Assembly: GCF_011064845.1 (NCBI RefSeq)
Contig: NZ_CP049015.1
Coordinates: 1,178,001-1,242,000, forward strand
Direction: 5' to 3'
DNA from: Citrobacter freundii ATCC 8090 = MTCC 1658 = NBRC 12681
GTDB taxonomy: Bacteria; Pseudomonadota; Gammaproteobacteria; Enterobacterales; Enterobacteriaceae
DNA: 64,000 nt
How positions within the stretch are numbered: position 1 is the stretch's first letter; the number at the start of each line of letters is the position of its first letter. The notes beneath the pieces were generated by a model. It was not told the DNA's origin. It searched no databases and saw nothing but the letters and a program-made list of their open reading frames with translations. This document shows positions 1 to 10,792 of this stretch, in pieces. Position numbers and translations under genes: made by a program.

Positions 1-417
1 AAGCTCGGCGGTCATCTCCAGCTTGTCTTTGACTTTATCGGCGAGGATTTTACCGTCGGCGCAGCGGGCCAGCTCTACGCGCGGGACCTGCAGGTTGCCC
101 TCAGGCTGGTTGCGTGCCCTGTTCTGGCTCCAGAATGCGCGGTAGGCTTCGCCCCGCACCTCAAACTCCACCTCGGCCAGACACTCCGCTGTGTCGCGGG
201 TCATCAGGTCGTTTTGCGACTGTGACACAGTATTCAGGCGCGGCGTTTCGTGGTACAGCGCAAGGCAAATTGCGTCCAGCAGGGTGGTTTTCCCCGCGCC
301 AGTGGGCCCGGTGATGGCGAACAGCCCGTTGCTGGCAAAAGGTTCTGCGGTGAAATCGACTTTCCATTCTCCCTTCAGGGAGTTGAGGTTTTTCAGGCGC
401 AGGCTGAGAATTTTCAT
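1..417 (-). CDS. sbcC: SbcC, ATPase subunit of the SbcCD nuclease (5' part only)
   Basis: N-terminal 139 residues of the SMC/Rad50-like ATPase that works with SbcD to cut DNA hairpins and protein-blocked ends; the rest lies beyond the left edge. Reading the minus strand from the ATG at 417 gives [18 protein letters not shown] and then a Walker A motif, GPTGAGKTT (coded around 289–315), typical of this family. The start overlaps the sbcD stop in an ATGA arrangement (414–417), so the two genes are translationally coupled in the order sbcD-sbcC, as in E. coli. No frameshift is seen in the part present. Confidence 0.95.
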   Translation of the reverse strand, partial: MKILSLRLKNLNSLKGEWKVDFTAEPFASNGLFAITGPTGAGKTTLLDAICLALYHETPRLNTVSQSQNDLMTRDTAECLAEVEFEVRGEAYRAFWSQNRARNQPEGNLQVPRVELARCADGKILADKVKDKLEMTAEL

Positions 418-1616
418 ACTTCAGCCTCCCCGGCAAGCGTCTGTACGGTTGCGCTAAACAGCTGATTAAGCCGCTCGCGCTGCGGTTCTTCGAGTTCTTC
501 CAGCGCCAGGCGGCGGTCAAAAACCTCCGCCACGCTCAGCTCGCTTAATGTTTCACGACGTTCATTGGCCATAATACGTTCGCGCTGTTCCCGACTGCGG
601 CGCACCAATAACACCTCAACCGGTAAATCTTCGGTCAAGGCCTGGATTTTACGCTGCATATCATGCAGATAGTCATCGGTGGTAATTTCAATATCCAGCC
701 ACACCGGCGGCTCTTGCTGTACGTTGCGCCACTGCTCAAGCTGGGCGGTAATGGCGGCGAGATCGCCTTTCAGTACCGCAAGCGGCTGGGTGACCGGTAC
801 GGTGAGATTCTCGACGGCGTTGAGTTTCCCTGCTTCAAAGCTCACCAGATGCACGCATTTGTTTTTGCCGCACTCGTCAAAACTGAGAGCGATCGGCGAG
901 CCGCAGTAGCGAATATGCTCCGTGCTGCCGATAACCTGCGCCCGGTGAATATGGCCCAGCGCGATGTAGTCCGCCGGAGGGAAGTTTTGTGCAGGGAAGG
1001 CGTCCAGCGTACCGATATAAATGTCTCGGACGGCGTCACTTTTACTGGCGCCGACGGTGGTCAAATGCCCGGTCGCGATGATGGGCAGATTCTGATCACC
1101 ACGCAGCGTGCAGGCATCCTGATACTGCTGCTGGTAATAGTCGGTGATGGCTGACAGCAAATGTTGCTGTTTTTCTTGCCCGGTTAGCCCGGCCTGGCTG
1201 GTAATGATGTCGCGTGGACGTAAAAAAGGAACCGGGCACAGAATTGCCCCCGGCGTGCCGTCACGTTGCGGCAGAATCTGCGGCGCATGGCCGGCGCTGG
1301 CAACGACCGTGGTGTTGAGAAACGCCAGTATATCGCGGGATTCATTGAGTGTGGCGACGGAGTCGTGGTTGCCTGCCAGCACCACCAGATGACACCCGGT
1401 TTGCTGTAAATTAACGACAAAACGGTTATACAGCTCACGAGCGTAGCTTGGCGGTGAGCCGGTATCGAAAATATCACCCGCCACAATAATGGCATCCACC
1501 TGGTGGGATTGTGCCGTTTCCAGCAGCCAGTCGAGAAAGGCCTGATGTTCAGCGGCGCGGCTCTTGCTGTAGAAATTTTGGCCCAGATGCCAGTCAGACG
1601 TGTGAAGGATGCGCAT
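414..1616 (-). CDS. sbcD: SbcD, nuclease subunit of SbcCD
   Basis: Metallophosphoesterase subunit (400 aa) of the SbcCD endo/exonuclease, which removes hairpins and processes double-strand ends during replication and repair. The calcineurin-type metal-binding motifs are visible: DWH at residues 8–10, GD at 47–48, GNHD at 82–85, then later GH and GHIH motifs (ATGHLTT and ALGHIHR). Length matches the E. coli protein. It is the first gene of sbcDC on the minus strand and divergent from phoB. The 190-bp gap to phoB holds the Pho box, so phosphate control of phoB and the sbcD promoter share this space. Confidence 0.96.
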   Translation of the reverse strand: MRILHTSDWHLGQNFYSKSRAAEHQAFLDWLLETAQSHQVDAIIVAGDIFDTGSPPSYARELYNRFVVNLQQTGCHLVVLAGNHDSVATLNESRDILAFLNTTVVASAGHAPQILPQRDGTPGAILCPVPFLRPRDIITSQAGLTGQEKQQHLLSAITDYYQQQYQDACTLRGDQNLPIIATGHLTTVGASKSDAVRDIYIGTLDAFPAQNFPPADYIALGHIHRAQVIGSTEHIRYCGSPIALSFDECGKNKCVHLVSFEAGKLNAVENLTVPVTQPLAVLKGDLAAITAQLEQWRNVQQEPPVWLDIEITTDDYLHDMQRKIQALTEDLPVEVLLVRRSREQRERIMANERRETLSELSVAEVFDRRLALEELEEPQRERLNQLFSATVQTLAGEAEV

Positions 1617-1726
1617 AAGAGTTCCATGACGATAAAACAGTGGTGGGGATTATAACCTTTCAAGGACGGTAATATCTTGTCTCCGGGCTGTCATAATTCG
1701 CCGGGCTGCGTTAAACCTGGGCTATC

Positions 1727-1759
1727 TTTTCATAAATCTGTCATAAAACTGACGCATAA
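1727..1759 (+). promoter_or_regulatory. Pho box upstream of phoBR
   Basis: Three successive 11-bp units, TTTTCATAAAT, CTGTCATAAAA and CTGACGCATAA, lie about 50 bp before phoB. They fit the PhoB operator pattern of CTGTCAT repeats spaced 11 bp, and the E. coli phoB promoter has a near-identical sequence. This implies autoactivation of phoBR under phosphate limitation. The site is seen in the sequence; PhoB binding is inferred from family knowledge. Confidence 0.88.
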
Positions 1760-1806
1760 TGGCACCGTATTGATGGCAAACGATTTAATTATAAACAGGG
1801 CAAATC

Positions 1807-2496
1807 ATGGCGAGACGTATTCTGGTCGTAGAAGATGAAGCTCCAATTCGTGAAATGGTCTGCTTCGTGCTCGAGCAAAACGGTTTTCAACCCGTAGAAG
1901 CCGAAGACTATGACAGTGCTGTGAACCAACTCAATGAACCCTGGCCGGATCTCGTCCTGCTTGACTGGATGCTTCCCGGCGGCTCGGGTCTGCAGTTTAT
2001 TAAACATCTCAAGCGCGAAGCCATGACGCGGGATATCCCCGTGATGATGCTGACGGCGAGAGGTGAAGAGGAAGACCGCGTCCGGGGTCTGGAAACCGGT
2101 GCGGATGATTATATTACCAAGCCGTTTTCTCCCAAGGAGCTGGTGGCGCGTATTAAAGCGGTTCTGCGTCGTATTTCACCGATGGCGGTGGAAGAGGTTA
2201 TTGAGATGCAGGGGCTAAGCCTTGATCCGACCTCGCATCGCGTGATGACCGGCGAGGATCCGCTGGATATGGGGCCGACCGAATTCAAACTGTTGCACTT
2301 CTTTATGACCCACCCTGAGCGCGTCTACAGCCGTGAACAACTCCTCAATCATGTCTGGGGAACCAATGTCTACGTGGAAGACCGGACAGTGGATGTGCAT
2401 ATCCGCCGCTTACGTAAAGCGCTGGAGCACAGCGGACACGATCGAATGGTGCAGACAGTTCGCGGGACGGGATATCGTTTTTCGACCCGCTTCTGA
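1807..2496 (+). CDS. phoB: PhoB, phosphate-starvation response regulator
   Basis: OmpR-type response regulator (229 aa) activating the Pho regulon. The N-terminal receiver domain (about residues 1–125) shows the acidic pair E9-D10, the phosphoacceptor Asp53 in LVLLDWMLP and a conserved Lys in TKPFSPKEL. The C-terminal winged-helix domain (about 130–229) carries the [20 protein letters not shown] recognition region. The ATG at 1807 follows AACAGGGCAAATC. It sits directly upstream of its sensor kinase gene phoR (50-nt gap), with a Pho box in front. Confidence 0.98.
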   Translation: MARRILVVEDEAPIREMVCFVLEQNGFQPVEAEDYDSAVNQLNEPWPDLVLLDWMLPGGSGLQFIKHLKREAMTRDIPVMMLTARGEEEDRVRGLETGADDYITKPFSPKELVARIKAVLRRISPMAVEEVIEMQGLSLDPTSHRVMTGEDPLDMGPTEFKLLHFFMTHPERVYSREQLLNHVWGTNVYVEDRTVDVHIRRLRKALEHSGHDRMVQTVRGTGYRFSTRF

Positions 2497-2546
2497 CTGA
2501 CAAGAATCAGGGCCTGATGGATTAGGCCGTTTATGGAGTAAGACGT

Positions 2547-3842
2547 TTGCTAGAACGATTGTCATGGAAAAGGTTGGTACTGGAGCTGATCCTGTGCTGC
2601 ATACCGGCATTTATCCTTAGCGCTTTTTTCGGTTACCTGCCCTGGTTTTTACTGGTGTCGGTAACGGGCCTGCTTATCTGGCATTTCTGGAATCTATTAC
2701 GTTTGTCCTGGTGGCTATGGGTTGACAGAAGCATGACGCCGCCGCCGGGGCGAGGCAGTTGGGAGCCGTTGTTATATGGGCTGCATCAAATGCAGCTGCG
2801 CAACAAAAAGCGCCGTCGAGAACTGGGTAACCTGATCAAACGTTTTCGCAGCGGGGCGGAATCACTACCCGACGCGGTGGTATTGACCACCGAAGAAGGC
2901 GGTATCTTCTGGTGTAACGGACTGGCTCAGCAGGTTCTGGGACTGCGCTGGCCGGACGATAGCGGGCAAAATATTCTTAACCTGCTGCGATACCCGGAAT
3001 TCACTCAATATCTGAAAACGCGCGACTTTAGCCGGCCTATCAATCTGGTGCTCAATACCGGACGGCATCTGGAAATTCGCGTGATGCCCTACACGGATAA
3101 GCAACTGCTGATGGTGGCGCGCGACGTTACCCAGATGCACCAACTGGAAGGTTCACGGCGAAACTTTTTCGCCAACGCCAGCCATGAGCTGCGCACACCG
3201 CTGACGGTGCTGCAAGGTTATCTGGAAATGATGCAGGAGCATCCGCTGGAAGGGACAACGCGCGAAAAAGCGCTGCATACCATGCGCGAACAAACGTACC
3301 GTATGGAAGGCCTGGTGAAGCAGCTGCTGACGCTGTCAAAAATTGAAGCTGCTCCGACGTTGCAACTGAATGAGAAAGTCGATGTGCCCATGATGCTGCG
3401 CGTGATCGAGCACGAAGCGCAAACCCTGAGCCAGCATAAACATACGTTTACCTTTGATGTCGATAACAGCCTGAACGTGCGGGGCAACGAGGAGCAGTTG
3501 CGTAGCGCTATCTCGAATCTCGTGTACAACGCGGTGAACCACACACCAGCGGGAACGCACATTACCGTTGGCTGGCGGCATGTGGCGTCGGGGGCGGAGT
3601 TTTGCGTGGAAGACAACGGTCCAGGCATTGCCGCCGAGCATATTCCACGCCTGACCGAGCGTTTTTATCGGGTAGATAAGGCGCGATCGCGGCAAACGGG
3701 CGGTAGCGGGTTGGGCCTTGCCATCGTGAAACATGCGCTGCATCATCACGACAGCCGTTTGAATATCGAAAGCGAACCAGGCAAAGGGACGCGATTTAGT
3801 TTCGTGATCCCGGAACGTTTGATTGCCAAAAGTAACGGTTAA
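2547..3842 (+). CDS. phoR: PhoR, phosphate sensor histidine kinase
   Basis: Membrane-bound histidine kinase (431 aa) that phosphorylates PhoB when phosphate is scarce and is inhibited through Pst/PhoU when it is not. Two hydrophobic N-terminal segments (about residues 10–60) are followed by a PAS region (about 100–195), the DHp helix with His213 in NASHELRTP, and a HATPase domain with N, G1 (DNGPGI) and G2 ([10 protein letters not shown]) boxes. The start is a TTG at 2547, chosen because GGAG lies 8 nt upstream and the E. coli protein begins LERLSWKRL at this point with a GTG. No other start gives the full first membrane helix. Confidence 0.96.
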   Translation: MLERLSWKRLVLELILCCIPAFILSAFFGYLPWFLLVSVTGLLIWHFWNLLRLSWWLWVDRSMTPPPGRGSWEPLLYGLHQMQLRNKKRRRELGNLIKRFRSGAESLPDAVVLTTEEGGIFWCNGLAQQVLGLRWPDDSGQNILNLLRYPEFTQYLKTRDFSRPINLVLNTGRHLEIRVMPYTDKQLLMVARDVTQMHQLEGSRRNFFANASHELRTPLTVLQGYLEMMQEHPLEGTTREKALHTMREQTYRMEGLVKQLLTLSKIEAAPTLQLNEKVDVPMMLRVIEHEAQTLSQHKHTFTFDVDNSLNVRGNEEQLRSAISNLVYNAVNHTPAGTHITVGWRHVASGAEFCVEDNGPGIAAEHIPRLTERFYRVDKARSRQTGGSGLGLAIVKHALHHHDSRLNIESEPGKGTRFSFVIPERLIAKSNG

Positions 3843-3868
3843 AGCACATTCGTAAGATTATCTTTCCA

Positions 3869-3893
3869 AAAGCCAGCACAAGCTGGCTTTTTC
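3869..3893 (+). terminator. Rho-independent terminator of phoBR
   Basis: AAAGCCAGC and GCTGGCTTT form a 9-bp stem with an ACAA loop, followed by a short T run, 27 nt after the phoR stop. Confidence 0.85.
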
Positions 3894-4247
3894 TATGCGG
3901 TCAATATATGACTCCTGAATTTTACGACGTTTGATTGTTTTTTGTTCGAACTATTACCCATACCTTTTTCCATGAAATGGTGTTTTGTGCTAACCCCATT
4001 TTTCATATCGCTATATTGTTCTGGTTTTTGGATCCCACCTTGCTTTAAAACGTTATAAGCGTTTAAATTGCGCTCCAGATGCTGTCATACCGACTGCATT
4101 TACGCGGTAAATCGAAAAACTATTCTTCGCCGCGCCAGGTCGGGAGTGTTTCCCGCTGGAATTGAGCAAAAATGCCGCTGTATTGTCCCCCAGGGAAAGG
4201 CAAAAATTTATTATTTTCAACACCACATCCACAGGCAGTAAGACTTT
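3894..4247 (+). other. Long brnQ upstream region without a convincing gene
   Basis: AT-rich 354-bp stretch between the phoR terminator and brnQ. It presumably holds the brnQ promoter and a leader; brnQ is leucine/Lrp-responsive in E. coli. A 28-codon reading frame at 4079–4165 lacks a ribosome-binding site and is not enriched in Leu, Ile or Val codons, so there is no evidence for an attenuation peptide. GGTCGGGAGTGTTTCCCGCTGG at about 4138–4159 can form a short hairpin. Confidence 0.45.
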
Positions 4248-5567
4248 ATGACCCATCAGTTAAAATCGCGCGATATTATCGCTTTGGGATTTATGACATT
4301 TGCACTGTTCGTTGGTGCAGGTAACATCATCTTCCCCCCAATGGTTGGTTTGCAGGCAGGTGAACACGTCTGGACTGCGGCTTTTGGCTTTTTGATTACC
4401 GCCGTTGGCCTGCCGGTACTTACCGTTGTCGCGCTGGCGAAAGTCGGTGGTGGTGTGGACCGACTGAGCACACCTATCGGTAAAGTTGCTGGTCTGCTAC
4501 TGGCGACTGTTTGCTATCTGGCCGTTGGGCCGTTATTTGCTACCCCGCGTACCGCGACGGTCTCTTTCGAAGTCGGGATTGCACCGCTGACCGGAGACTC
4601 TGCGCTGCCGCTGTTTATCTATAGCGTTATCTATTTCGCGATTGTGATTCTGGTTTCGCTGTATCCGGGCAAACTGCTGGATACGGTGGGTAATTTCCTG
4701 GCGCCGCTGAAAATCCTGGCGCTGGTGGTTCTGTCTGTCGCCGCAATCGTCTGGCCAGCAGGCCCGATCAGTAATGCGATGGAAGCCTACCAAACTGCGG
4801 CATTTTCTAATGGCTTCGTGAACGGGTATCTGACCATGGATACGCTGGGCGCGATGGTGTTTGGTATTGTTATCGTTAACGCCGCTCGCTCACGTGGTGT
4901 TACTGAAGCGCGTCTGCTGACCCGTTACACCGTTTGGGCGGGTTTAATGGCGGGTGTGGGCTTAACGCTGCTGTATCTCGCGCTGTTCCGTCTGGGTTCA
5001 GATAGCGCGATTCTGGTCGATCAGTCTGCTAACGGCGCGGCGATTCTGCATGCGTATGTTCAGCACACCTTTGGCGGTGCAGGAAGCTTCCTGCTGGCGG
5101 CGCTGATTTTCATCGCCTGTCTGGTCACCGCGGTTGGCTTGACCTGTGCGTGTGCAGAGTTCTTTGCCCAGTACGTTCCACTGTCTTATCGTACGCTGGT
5201 ATTTATCCTCGGCGGCTTCTCGATGGTGGTTTCTAACCTGGGTCTGAGCCATCTGATTCAGATCTCTATTCCGGTGCTGACGGCTATCTATCCGCCATGT
5301 ATCGCACTGGTTGTATTAAGCTTTACCCGCTCATGGTGGCATAATTCTTCCCGCGTCATTGCACCTGCGATGTTTATCAGCCTGATTTTTGGTATCCTTG
5401 ATGGCATTAAAGCTTCTGCAATTGGCGACGTGTTACCGGCCTGGACCCAGCGTTTACCGCTGGCGGAGCAGGGGCTGGCGTGGTTGATGCCAACAGTCGT
5501 GATGGTGGTCCTGGCAGTTATCTGGGATCGCGCCGCGGGTCGACAAGTGACCTCCAGCGCACACTAA
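4248..5567 (+). CDS. brnQ: BrnQ, branched-chain amino acid transporter II
   Basis: Inner-membrane sodium/cation-coupled carrier (439 aa) of the LIVCS family, importing leucine, isoleucine and valine. The protein is hydrophobic throughout with about 12 predicted membrane segments, and begins [20 protein letters not shown], with the family's [11 protein letters not shown] motif in the first helix pair. Length equals the E. coli protein. It has its own 3' terminator, so it is likely monocistronic; proY follows on the same strand after 81 bp. Confidence 0.97.
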   Translation: MTHQLKSRDIIALGFMTFALFVGAGNIIFPPMVGLQAGEHVWTAAFGFLITAVGLPVLTVVALAKVGGGVDRLSTPIGKVAGLLLATVCYLAVGPLFATPRTATVSFEVGIAPLTGDSALPLFIYSVIYFAIVILVSLYPGKLLDTVGNFLAPLKILALVVLSVAAIVWPAGPISNAMEAYQTAAFSNGFVNGYLTMDTLGAMVFGIVIVNAARSRGVTEARLLTRYTVWAGLMAGVGLTLLYLALFRLGSDSAILVDQSANGAAILHAYVQHTFGGAGSFLLAALIFIACLVTAVGLTCACAEFFAQYVPLSYRTLVFILGGFSMVVSNLGLSHLIQISIPVLTAIYPPCIALVVLSFTRSWWHNSSRVIAPAMFISLIFGILDGIKASAIGDVLPAWTQRLPLAEQGLAWLMPTVVMVVLAVIWDRAAGRQVTSSAH

Positions 5568-5589
5568 TATCACTGACAATAAGTTTTAA

Positions 5590-5625
5590 CCACGGGGCTA
5601 TTAACATGGCCCCGTGGTTTTTTTA
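5590..5625 (+). terminator. Rho-independent terminator of brnQ
   Basis: CCACGGGGC (5590–5598) pairs with GCCCCGTGG (5609–5617) and is followed by seven T residues, 23 nt after the brnQ stop. Confidence 0.92.
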
Positions 5626-5648
5626 TTGTGTTAACAGGTTAGGAATCG

Positions 5649-7022
5649 ATGGAAAGTAATAACAAGCTAAAGCGTGGGCTGAGCACCCGGCACATCCGCT
5701 TTATGGCATTAGGTTCAGCAATTGGTACCGGGTTGTTCTATGGCTCGGCCGATGCCATCAAAATGGCGGGGCCAAGCGTGTTGCTGGCCTATATTATCGG
5801 CGGCGTAGCGGCGTATATTATTATGCGCGCGCTGGGCGAAATGTCTGTTCATAACCCTGCAGCCAGCTCCTTCTCGCGCTATGCGCAGGAAAACCTCGGA
5901 CCGCTGGCAGGCTATATCACCGGCTGGACCTATTGTTTTGAAATCCTGATTGTCGCCATTGCCGATGTGACTGCCTTTGGTATTTACATGGGCGTCTGGT
6001 TCCCGGCCGTACCGCACTGGATTTGGGTACTCAGCGTAGTGCTGATTATCTGCGCCATCAACCTGATGAGCGTGAAGGTGTTTGGCGAGCTGGAGTTCTG
6101 GTTCTCGTTCTTCAAAGTCGCCACCATTATCATCATGATTGTCGCCGGTTTCGGTATCATCATTTGGGGGATTGGCAACGGCGGGCAACCGACCGGTATC
6201 CATAACTTATGGAGCAATGGTGGCTTCTTCAGCAACGGCTGGCTCGGCATGGTGATGTCGCTGCAAATGGTGATGTTCGCTTACGGCGGGATTGAGATTA
6301 TCGGGATTACCGCAGGCGAAGCCAAAGACCCGGAAAAATCTATTCCGCGCGCTATCAATTCCGTACCAATGCGTATCCTGGTGTTTTATGTGGGGACGTT
6401 GTTCGTCATTATGTCTATCTACCCGTGGAACCAGGTGGGTACCGACGGTAGCCCGTTCGTTATGACGTTCCAGCATATGGGCATTACCTTTGCTGCCGGG
6501 ATCCTCAACTTTGTGGTTCTGACTGCGTCGCTGTCGGCAATTAACTCTGACGTCTTCGGTGTGGGACGTATGCTACACGGCATGGCGGAGCAGGGCAGTG
6601 CCCCAAAAATGTTTGCCAAGACGTCGCGTCGTGGCGTGCCGTGGGTTACGGTGATGGTGATGACCATCGCGCTGCTGTTTGCGGTTTATCTTAACTACAT
6701 CATGCCGGAAAACGTCTTCCTGGTGATCGCCTCTTTGGCAACGTTCGCCACGGTTTGGGTGTGGATTATGATCCTGCTGTCGCAGATTGCTTTCCGTCGT
6801 CGTCTGCCGCCAGAAGAGGTCAAAGCGCTGAAATTTAAAGTACCGGGTGGGGTAACGACGACCGTTGTTGGCCTGATTTTCCTGGTCTTTATCATCGCGC
6901 TTATCGGCTATCATCCGGATACCCGCATTTCGCTGTACGTCGGCTTTGCGTGGATTGTCCTGCTGCTGGTCGGCTGGGGATTCAAGCGCCGTCGCGAGCG
7001 CCAACTTGCTGAAGCACAGTAA
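5649..7022 (+). CDS. proY: ProY, APC-family amino-acid permease (cryptic proline permease)
   Basis: Amino-acid permease of the AAT/APC family (457 aa), named ProY for proline uptake seen in Salmonella mutants; the natural substrate is uncertain. The start [20 protein letters not shown] leads into the family motif [13 protein letters not shown] in helix 1, and about 12 membrane segments follow. The ending [13 protein letters not shown] is a charged cytoplasmic tail. ATG 5649 is preceded by GGTTAGGAATCG. It is flanked by terminators on both sides and so is a single-gene unit. Confidence 0.95.
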   Translation: MESNNKLKRGLSTRHIRFMALGSAIGTGLFYGSADAIKMAGPSVLLAYIIGGVAAYIIMRALGEMSVHNPAASSFSRYAQENLGPLAGYITGWTYCFEILIVAIADVTAFGIYMGVWFPAVPHWIWVLSVVLIICAINLMSVKVFGELEFWFSFFKVATIIIMIVAGFGIIIWGIGNGGQPTGIHNLWSNGGFFSNGWLGMVMSLQMVMFAYGGIEIIGITAGEAKDPEKSIPRAINSVPMRILVFYVGTLFVIMSIYPWNQVGTDGSPFVMTFQHMGITFAAGILNFVVLTASLSAINSDVFGVGRMLHGMAEQGSAPKMFAKTSRRGVPWVTVMVMTIALLFAVYLNYIMPENVFLVIASLATFATVWVWIMILLSQIAFRRRLPPEEVKALKFKVPGGVTTTVVGLIFLVFIIALIGYHPDTRISLYVGFAWIVLLLVGWGFKRRRERQLAEAQ

Positions 7023-7028
7023 TATTTT

Positions 7029-7060
7029 TGCCGGGTAGCTTTGCGTTACCCGGCAATTTT
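7029..7060 (+). terminator. Rho-independent terminator of proY
   Basis: TTGCCGGGTA and TACCCGGCAA form a strong stem followed by TTTT, within 40 nt of the proY stop. It directly abuts the candidate MalT boxes of malZ. Confidence 0.85.
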
Positions 7061-7061
7061 C

Positions 7062-7098
7062 TCCTCCCCCGAACTCCTCCCCCAATAAACGTTAAGAT
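7062..7098 (+). promoter_or_regulatory. Candidate MalT-dependent malZ promoter
   Basis: CTCCTCCCCC occurs at 7062–7071 and CTCCTCCCC at 7075–7083. On the other strand these read as GGGGGAGGAG and GGGGAGGAG, matching the MalT box core GGA(T/G)GA in tandem at 13-bp spacing. A TAAGAT −10-like element follows at 7093–7098. malZ is a known MalT regulon member in E. coli. The sequence match is direct; MalT use is inferred. Confidence 0.6.
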
Positions 7099-7160
7099 GA
7101 TGAGTGATCCTGCACTTCGCTATGGCAAGGTGACGTCATTATCATCAAAGGGGATACGTG

Positions 7161-8978
7161 ATGTTGAACGCCTGGCACCTTCCGGTTGCCCCATTTGTTA
7201 AGCAAAACAAAGATCAACTGACGATTACATTATGGCTGGCGGGGGAAAATCCCCCCCAGCGGGTGACGCTACGCGCAGAAAACGATAACGAAGAGATTTC
7301 GCTAGCTATGCACAAGCAGCGCAGCCAGCCGCAGCCGGGTGTGACCGCGTGGCGAGCGGCGATCGATCTCTCCAGCGGGCAGCCTCGTCGACGCTATAGC
7401 TTTAAATTACTTTGGCTCGATCGTCAGTTGTGGTTCACCCCACAGGGATTCAGCCGTTTTCCGCCTGCGCGTCTGGAGCAGTTTGCCGTCGATGTGCCGG
7501 ATAACGGTCCGCAGTGGGTCGCTGACCAGGTCTTTTACCAAATTTTCCCGGACCGTTTTGCCCGCAGCCAGTCGCGTGAAGCGGGCCAGGATAACGTCTA
7601 TTATCACCACGCGGCCGGGCACGACATCGTGCGGCGCGAATGGGACGAACCGCTTACGGCTCAGGCCGGTGGCTCCACGTTCTATGGTGGTGATTTGGAC
7701 GGCATCAGCGAAAAGCTACCGTACCTGAAAACGTTAGGGGTCACGGCGCTGTACCTGAATCCTGTGTTTACCGCGCCGAGCGTGCATAAATACGATACCG
7801 AAGATTACCGTCATGTTGATCCGCAATTTGGCGGCGACACGGCGCTGCTGCGCCTGCGGCACAACACCCAACAGCAGGGCATGCGCTTGATTCTGGACGG
7901 TGTTTTTAACCATAGCGGCGATTCGCACGCCTGGTTTGACCGGCATAGTAGGGGAACGGATGGGGCGTGCCATAACCCAGAATCCCCCTGGCGCGACTGG
8001 TATCATTTCTCAGCCGACGGCGTTGCGCTTGACTGGCTGGGGTATTCCAGCCTGCCCAAGCTGGACTTTTCTTCGGAAAGCCTGGTAAATGAAATTTATC
8101 GCGGCGAAGACAGTATCGTCCGTCACTGGCTGAAAGCGCCGTGGAGTATGGACGGCTGGCGTCTTGATGTGGTGCACATGCTGGGAGAAGCAGGAGGCGC
8201 ACGTAACAACCTACAACACGTGGCCGGCATTACGCAGGCGGCAAAAGAAACCCAGCCAGAGGCGTATGTGGTGGGTGAACATTTTGGCGATGCTCGCCAG
8301 TGGTTGCAGGCCGACGCGGAAGATGCCGCCATGAACTATCGCGGCTTTACTTTCCCTCTCTGGGGATTCCTCGCCAATACCGATATTTCATACGACCCAC
8401 AATCCATTGACGCCCAGACCTGTATGGCGTGGATGGATAACTACCGTGCGGGGTTGTCGCATCAACAGCAATTGCGCATGTTTAACCAGCTCGACAGCCA
8501 CGATACCGCTCGCTTTAAGTCTCTGCTCGGTAAAGACGTCGCACGTTTACCGCTGGCGGTGGTGTGGCTATTTACCTGGCCTGGCGTGCCCTGTATTTAC
8601 TACGGCGACGAAGTGGGGCTGGATGGCAACAACGATCCGTTTTGCCGCAAACCTTTCCCATGGCAGCCTGAAAAACAGGACGCTAACCTGCTGGCGTTGT
8701 ACCAGCGGCTGGCAAAATTACGCCACCAGAGCCAGGCGCTACGCCACGGTGGTTGTCAGGTGATTTACGCCGAGGATAACGTGGTGGTGTTTGTACGGGT
8801 GCTAAACCGCCAGCGCGTGTTAGTGGCGATTAACCGTGGCCAGGCTTGTGAAGTGGTCCTGCCAGCCTCGCCATTACTGAGCGTGAGTCATTGGCAGCAC
8901 AAAGAGGGCAAAGGTGTGCTTGCCGACGATATCCTGACGTTGCCGGCGATTTCCGCCTCGGTATGGTCAGGTCATTGA
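7161..8978 (+). CDS. malZ: MalZ, maltodextrin glucosidase
   Basis: Cytoplasmic GH13 enzyme (605 aa) removing glucose from the reducing end of short maltodextrins. An N-terminal beta domain (about 1–115) precedes the barrel. Expected catalytic residues are visible: Asp336 in [10 protein letters not shown], Glu373 in VVGEHFG and Asp448 in [11 protein letters not shown] chose the ATG at 7161 rather than the adjacent GTG at 7158 because it gives the usual MLNAWHLPV start and a 7-nt gap from AAAGGGG. The 3' end overlaps the convergent LysR-type gene by 7 bp. Confidence 0.97.
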   Translation: MLNAWHLPVAPFVKQNKDQLTITLWLAGENPPQRVTLRAENDNEEISLAMHKQRSQPQPGVTAWRAAIDLSSGQPRRRYSFKLLWLDRQLWFTPQGFSRFPPARLEQFAVDVPDNGPQWVADQVFYQIFPDRFARSQSREAGQDNVYYHHAAGHDIVRREWDEPLTAQAGGSTFYGGDLDGISEKLPYLKTLGVTALYLNPVFTAPSVHKYDTEDYRHVDPQFGGDTALLRLRHNTQQQGMRLILDGVFNHSGDSHAWFDRHSRGTDGACHNPESPWRDWYHFSADGVALDWLGYSSLPKLDFSSESLVNEIYRGEDSIVRHWLKAPWSMDGWRLDVVHMLGEAGGARNNLQHVAGITQAAKETQPEAYVVGEHFGDARQWLQADAEDAAMNYRGFTFPLWGFLANTDISYDPQSIDAQTCMAWMDNYRAGLSHQQQLRMFNQLDSHDTARFKSLLGKDVARLPLAVVWLFTWPGVPCIYYGDEVGLDGNNDPFCRKPFPWQPEKQDANLLALYQRLAKLRHQSQALRHGGCQVIYAEDNVVVFVRVLNRQRVLVAINRGQACEVVLPASPLLSVSHWQHKEGKGVLADDILTLPAISASVWSGH

Positions 8979-9874
8979 TATAAGTGCGCAATCGCCGGGC
9001 TTGCCAGCAGCGCGTCTCGCCACCAGCGCTGCGCCAGCCCATCACGGTTATTACGCCATGCCATATAGGCCACGTCTTTTTGGCGAAATGAGATAACCGT
9101 TTTTTCCACCAGCTCGCCCGTAGCAAGCCACGGGCTGGCAATATGGCGGGGGAGAAATCCGCAGCCCATGCCGGCTCGCAGTAGCATCACTTTACTGTGG
9201 AAGTCATCGACACGGATCTGCGCCTGCTCCTCCATCAGATTGGTTTGTAACGGATGACAGAAGCGGGCGCTGTCGCTGATAACAATCGCCCGATGCAGGC
9301 ACAACTGCTCGTTGGTCAGGCCATCAGGTGCTGCGGCCAGCGGATGCTCAGGTGCCACGACAAATACATTGTCCAATGTGCCGAGCATTTTGTAGGACCA
9401 GGCCGCTGACGTTGGTGGTTCATTAATCGCCCCCAGAATAATATCTGCTCCATTATGAGTCAGCTCCTCCCAGGAACCCGCCAGCGTATGATGGGTAAAA
9501 CTGAGGCGGGTTTGCTTATTCAGCGCGTGAAATTCATCGATAATGGGTAACAGCGAGGCGAAAGGAAAGGAGTCGTCCAGCGCAATCGCCAGCTCTTTTT
9601 CCCAGCCTGAACTCAGCTGTACCGCCTGTTTTTCGAGATCTTTTGCCGCACTTAGCAATAAACGTCCCTTTTCCAGCATCATCTGTCCGGTGTCGGTAAA
9701 TTTAGCCCGGTGTCCGGAACGGTCAAGCAGCTCGATATTCAGATCGCTTTCCAGCTTTTGAATCATATAGCTGAGTGCCGCAGGCGTTTTAAACAGCGAT
9801 TCGGCCGCCGCGGCAAATGAACCCTGTTTGTCGAGTGCGTCGAGAATAAGCAAAACATCCAGATTAATGCGCAT
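8972..9874 (-). CDS. LysR-family transcriptional regulator (YhaJ-like)
   Basis: LysR-type regulator of 300 aa. Residues 1–60 form the winged HTH ([17 protein letters not shown], then the LSYMIQKLE recognition helix), and residues about 90–295 the periplasmic-binding-fold effector domain. From memory the sequence most resembles E. coli YhaJ (shared RSGHRxKFT segment after the HTH), but genomic position is different, so I give no symbol. It is divergent from the hydrolase gene at 10148 with 273 bp between, the usual LysR-target layout, so it probably controls the hydrolase–ABM–amidohydrolase genes. The effector is unknown. Its end overlaps malZ by 7 bp. Confidence 0.88.
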   Translation of the reverse strand: MRINLDVLLILDALDKQGSFAAAAESLFKTPAALSYMIQKLESDLNIELLDRSGHRAKFTDTGQMMLEKGRLLLSAAKDLEKQAVQLSSGWEKELAIALDDSFPFASLLPIIDEFHALNKQTRLSFTHHTLAGSWEELTHNGADIILGAINEPPTSAAWSYKMLGTLDNVFVVAPEHPLAAAPDGLTNEQLCLHRAIVISDSARFCHPLQTNLMEEQAQIRVDDFHSKVMLLRAGMGCGFLPRHIASPWLATGELVEKTVISFRQKDVAYMAWRNNRDGLAQRWWRDALLASPAIAHLYQ

Positions 9875-10147
9875 AGGCAGAAAAGATCCTGAAAATTAAA
9901 CCCTTCTGTTGTACCGAATGAAGAAAAACAATGCCAGTGAATAAATTAGATGAATCATGCGCATTTTTTTGATGTTGTTTAGGATATATCGCAACACAGA
10001 ATTAATAGTTTCACAGGATGGTAAGTTTTCTTTAATAACTCGTTAGAAATTTCCCGCTATACTCAACAAGCTTTCTGATTCAGGATCCTGCTGCTGACGG
10101 CAGATACAGACCGTTGCCTTTTAACTTATTGATTAAGAAGGTGTGAT
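9875..10147. promoter_or_regulatory. Divergent promoter region between LysR-type regulator and hydrolase
   Basis: This 273-bp AT-rich gap separates two divergent genes. A TATACT −10-like element lies at 10058–10063 for the rightward genes, without a good −35, as expected for an activator-dependent promoter. The hydrolase ribosome-binding site AAGAAGGTG is at about 10135–10143. A specific LysR binding site cannot be fixed by eye. Confidence 0.5.
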
Positions 10148-10789
10148 ATGTCTATTCGGGAACTGATTGACCCTCAAAACTCTACGCTTATTTTTATTGA
10201 TCATCAGCCGCAAATGTCATTTGGTGTAGCGAATATCGATCGCCAGACTTTAAAAAATAATACCGTTGCATTAGCGAAAGCCGGGAAAATATTCAATGTT
10301 CCGGTGATTTATACTTCTGTAGAAACGAAAAGTTTTAGCGGATATATCTGGCCAGAATTGTTAGCGGTTCATCCTGATGTAAAACCCATTGAACGCACCT
10401 CGATGAACTCCTGGGAAGATGCGGCGTTTGTGAAGGCCGTGGAAGCGACTGGGCGTAAAAAACTGATTATCTCCGCGCTGTGGACCGAAGTCTGCCTGAC
10501 TTTCCCGGCACTGATGGCGCTGGAAGCGGGTTATGAAGTATATGTGGTGACCGACACTTCCGGCGGCACGTCCGTGGATGCCCATGAGCGTTCTATCGAC
10601 CGCATGGTACAGGCTGGTGCCGTACCCGTAACCTGGCAACAGGTTCTTCTTGAGTACCAGCGCGACTGGTCTCGCAAAGAAACCTACGACGCCGTCATGG
10701 ATCTGGTACGCGAGCACAGCGGCGCCTACGGTATGGGCGTGGATTATGCCTATACCATGGTGCATGGCGCGCCAGAACGTAAAGCCTAA
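10148..10789 (+). CDS. Isochorismatase-like cysteine hydrolase (YcaC-related)
   Basis: Soluble hydrolase of 213 aa in the isochorismatase/nicotinamidase superfamily. Asp18 in LIFIDHQPQ and the nucleophile Cys116 in SALWTEVCLTF, preceded by a non-proline cis-peptide region, mark the active site; the layout follows E. coli YcaC. Substrate is unknown: the family includes amide hydrolases and proteins with no known reaction. It is first in a rightward group with an ABM-domain gene and an amidohydrolase, divergent from a LysR-type regulator. An ERIC repeat lies just downstream. Confidence 0.85.
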   Translation: MSIRELIDPQNSTLIFIDHQPQMSFGVANIDRQTLKNNTVALAKAGKIFNVPVIYTSVETKSFSGYIWPELLAVHPDVKPIERTSMNSWEDAAFVKAVEATGRKKLIISALWTEVCLTFPALMALEAGYEVYVVTDTSGGTSVDAHERSIDRMVQAGAVPVTWQQVLLEYQRDWSRKETYDAVMDLVREHSGAYGMGVDYAYTMVHGAPERKA

Positions 10790-10792
10790 ATA

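Noticed and set aside
4079..4165. 28-codon frame in the brnQ upstream region as a leader peptide
   Set aside because: No ribosome-binding site, no run of branched-chain amino acid codons and no terminator/antiterminator pair visible.
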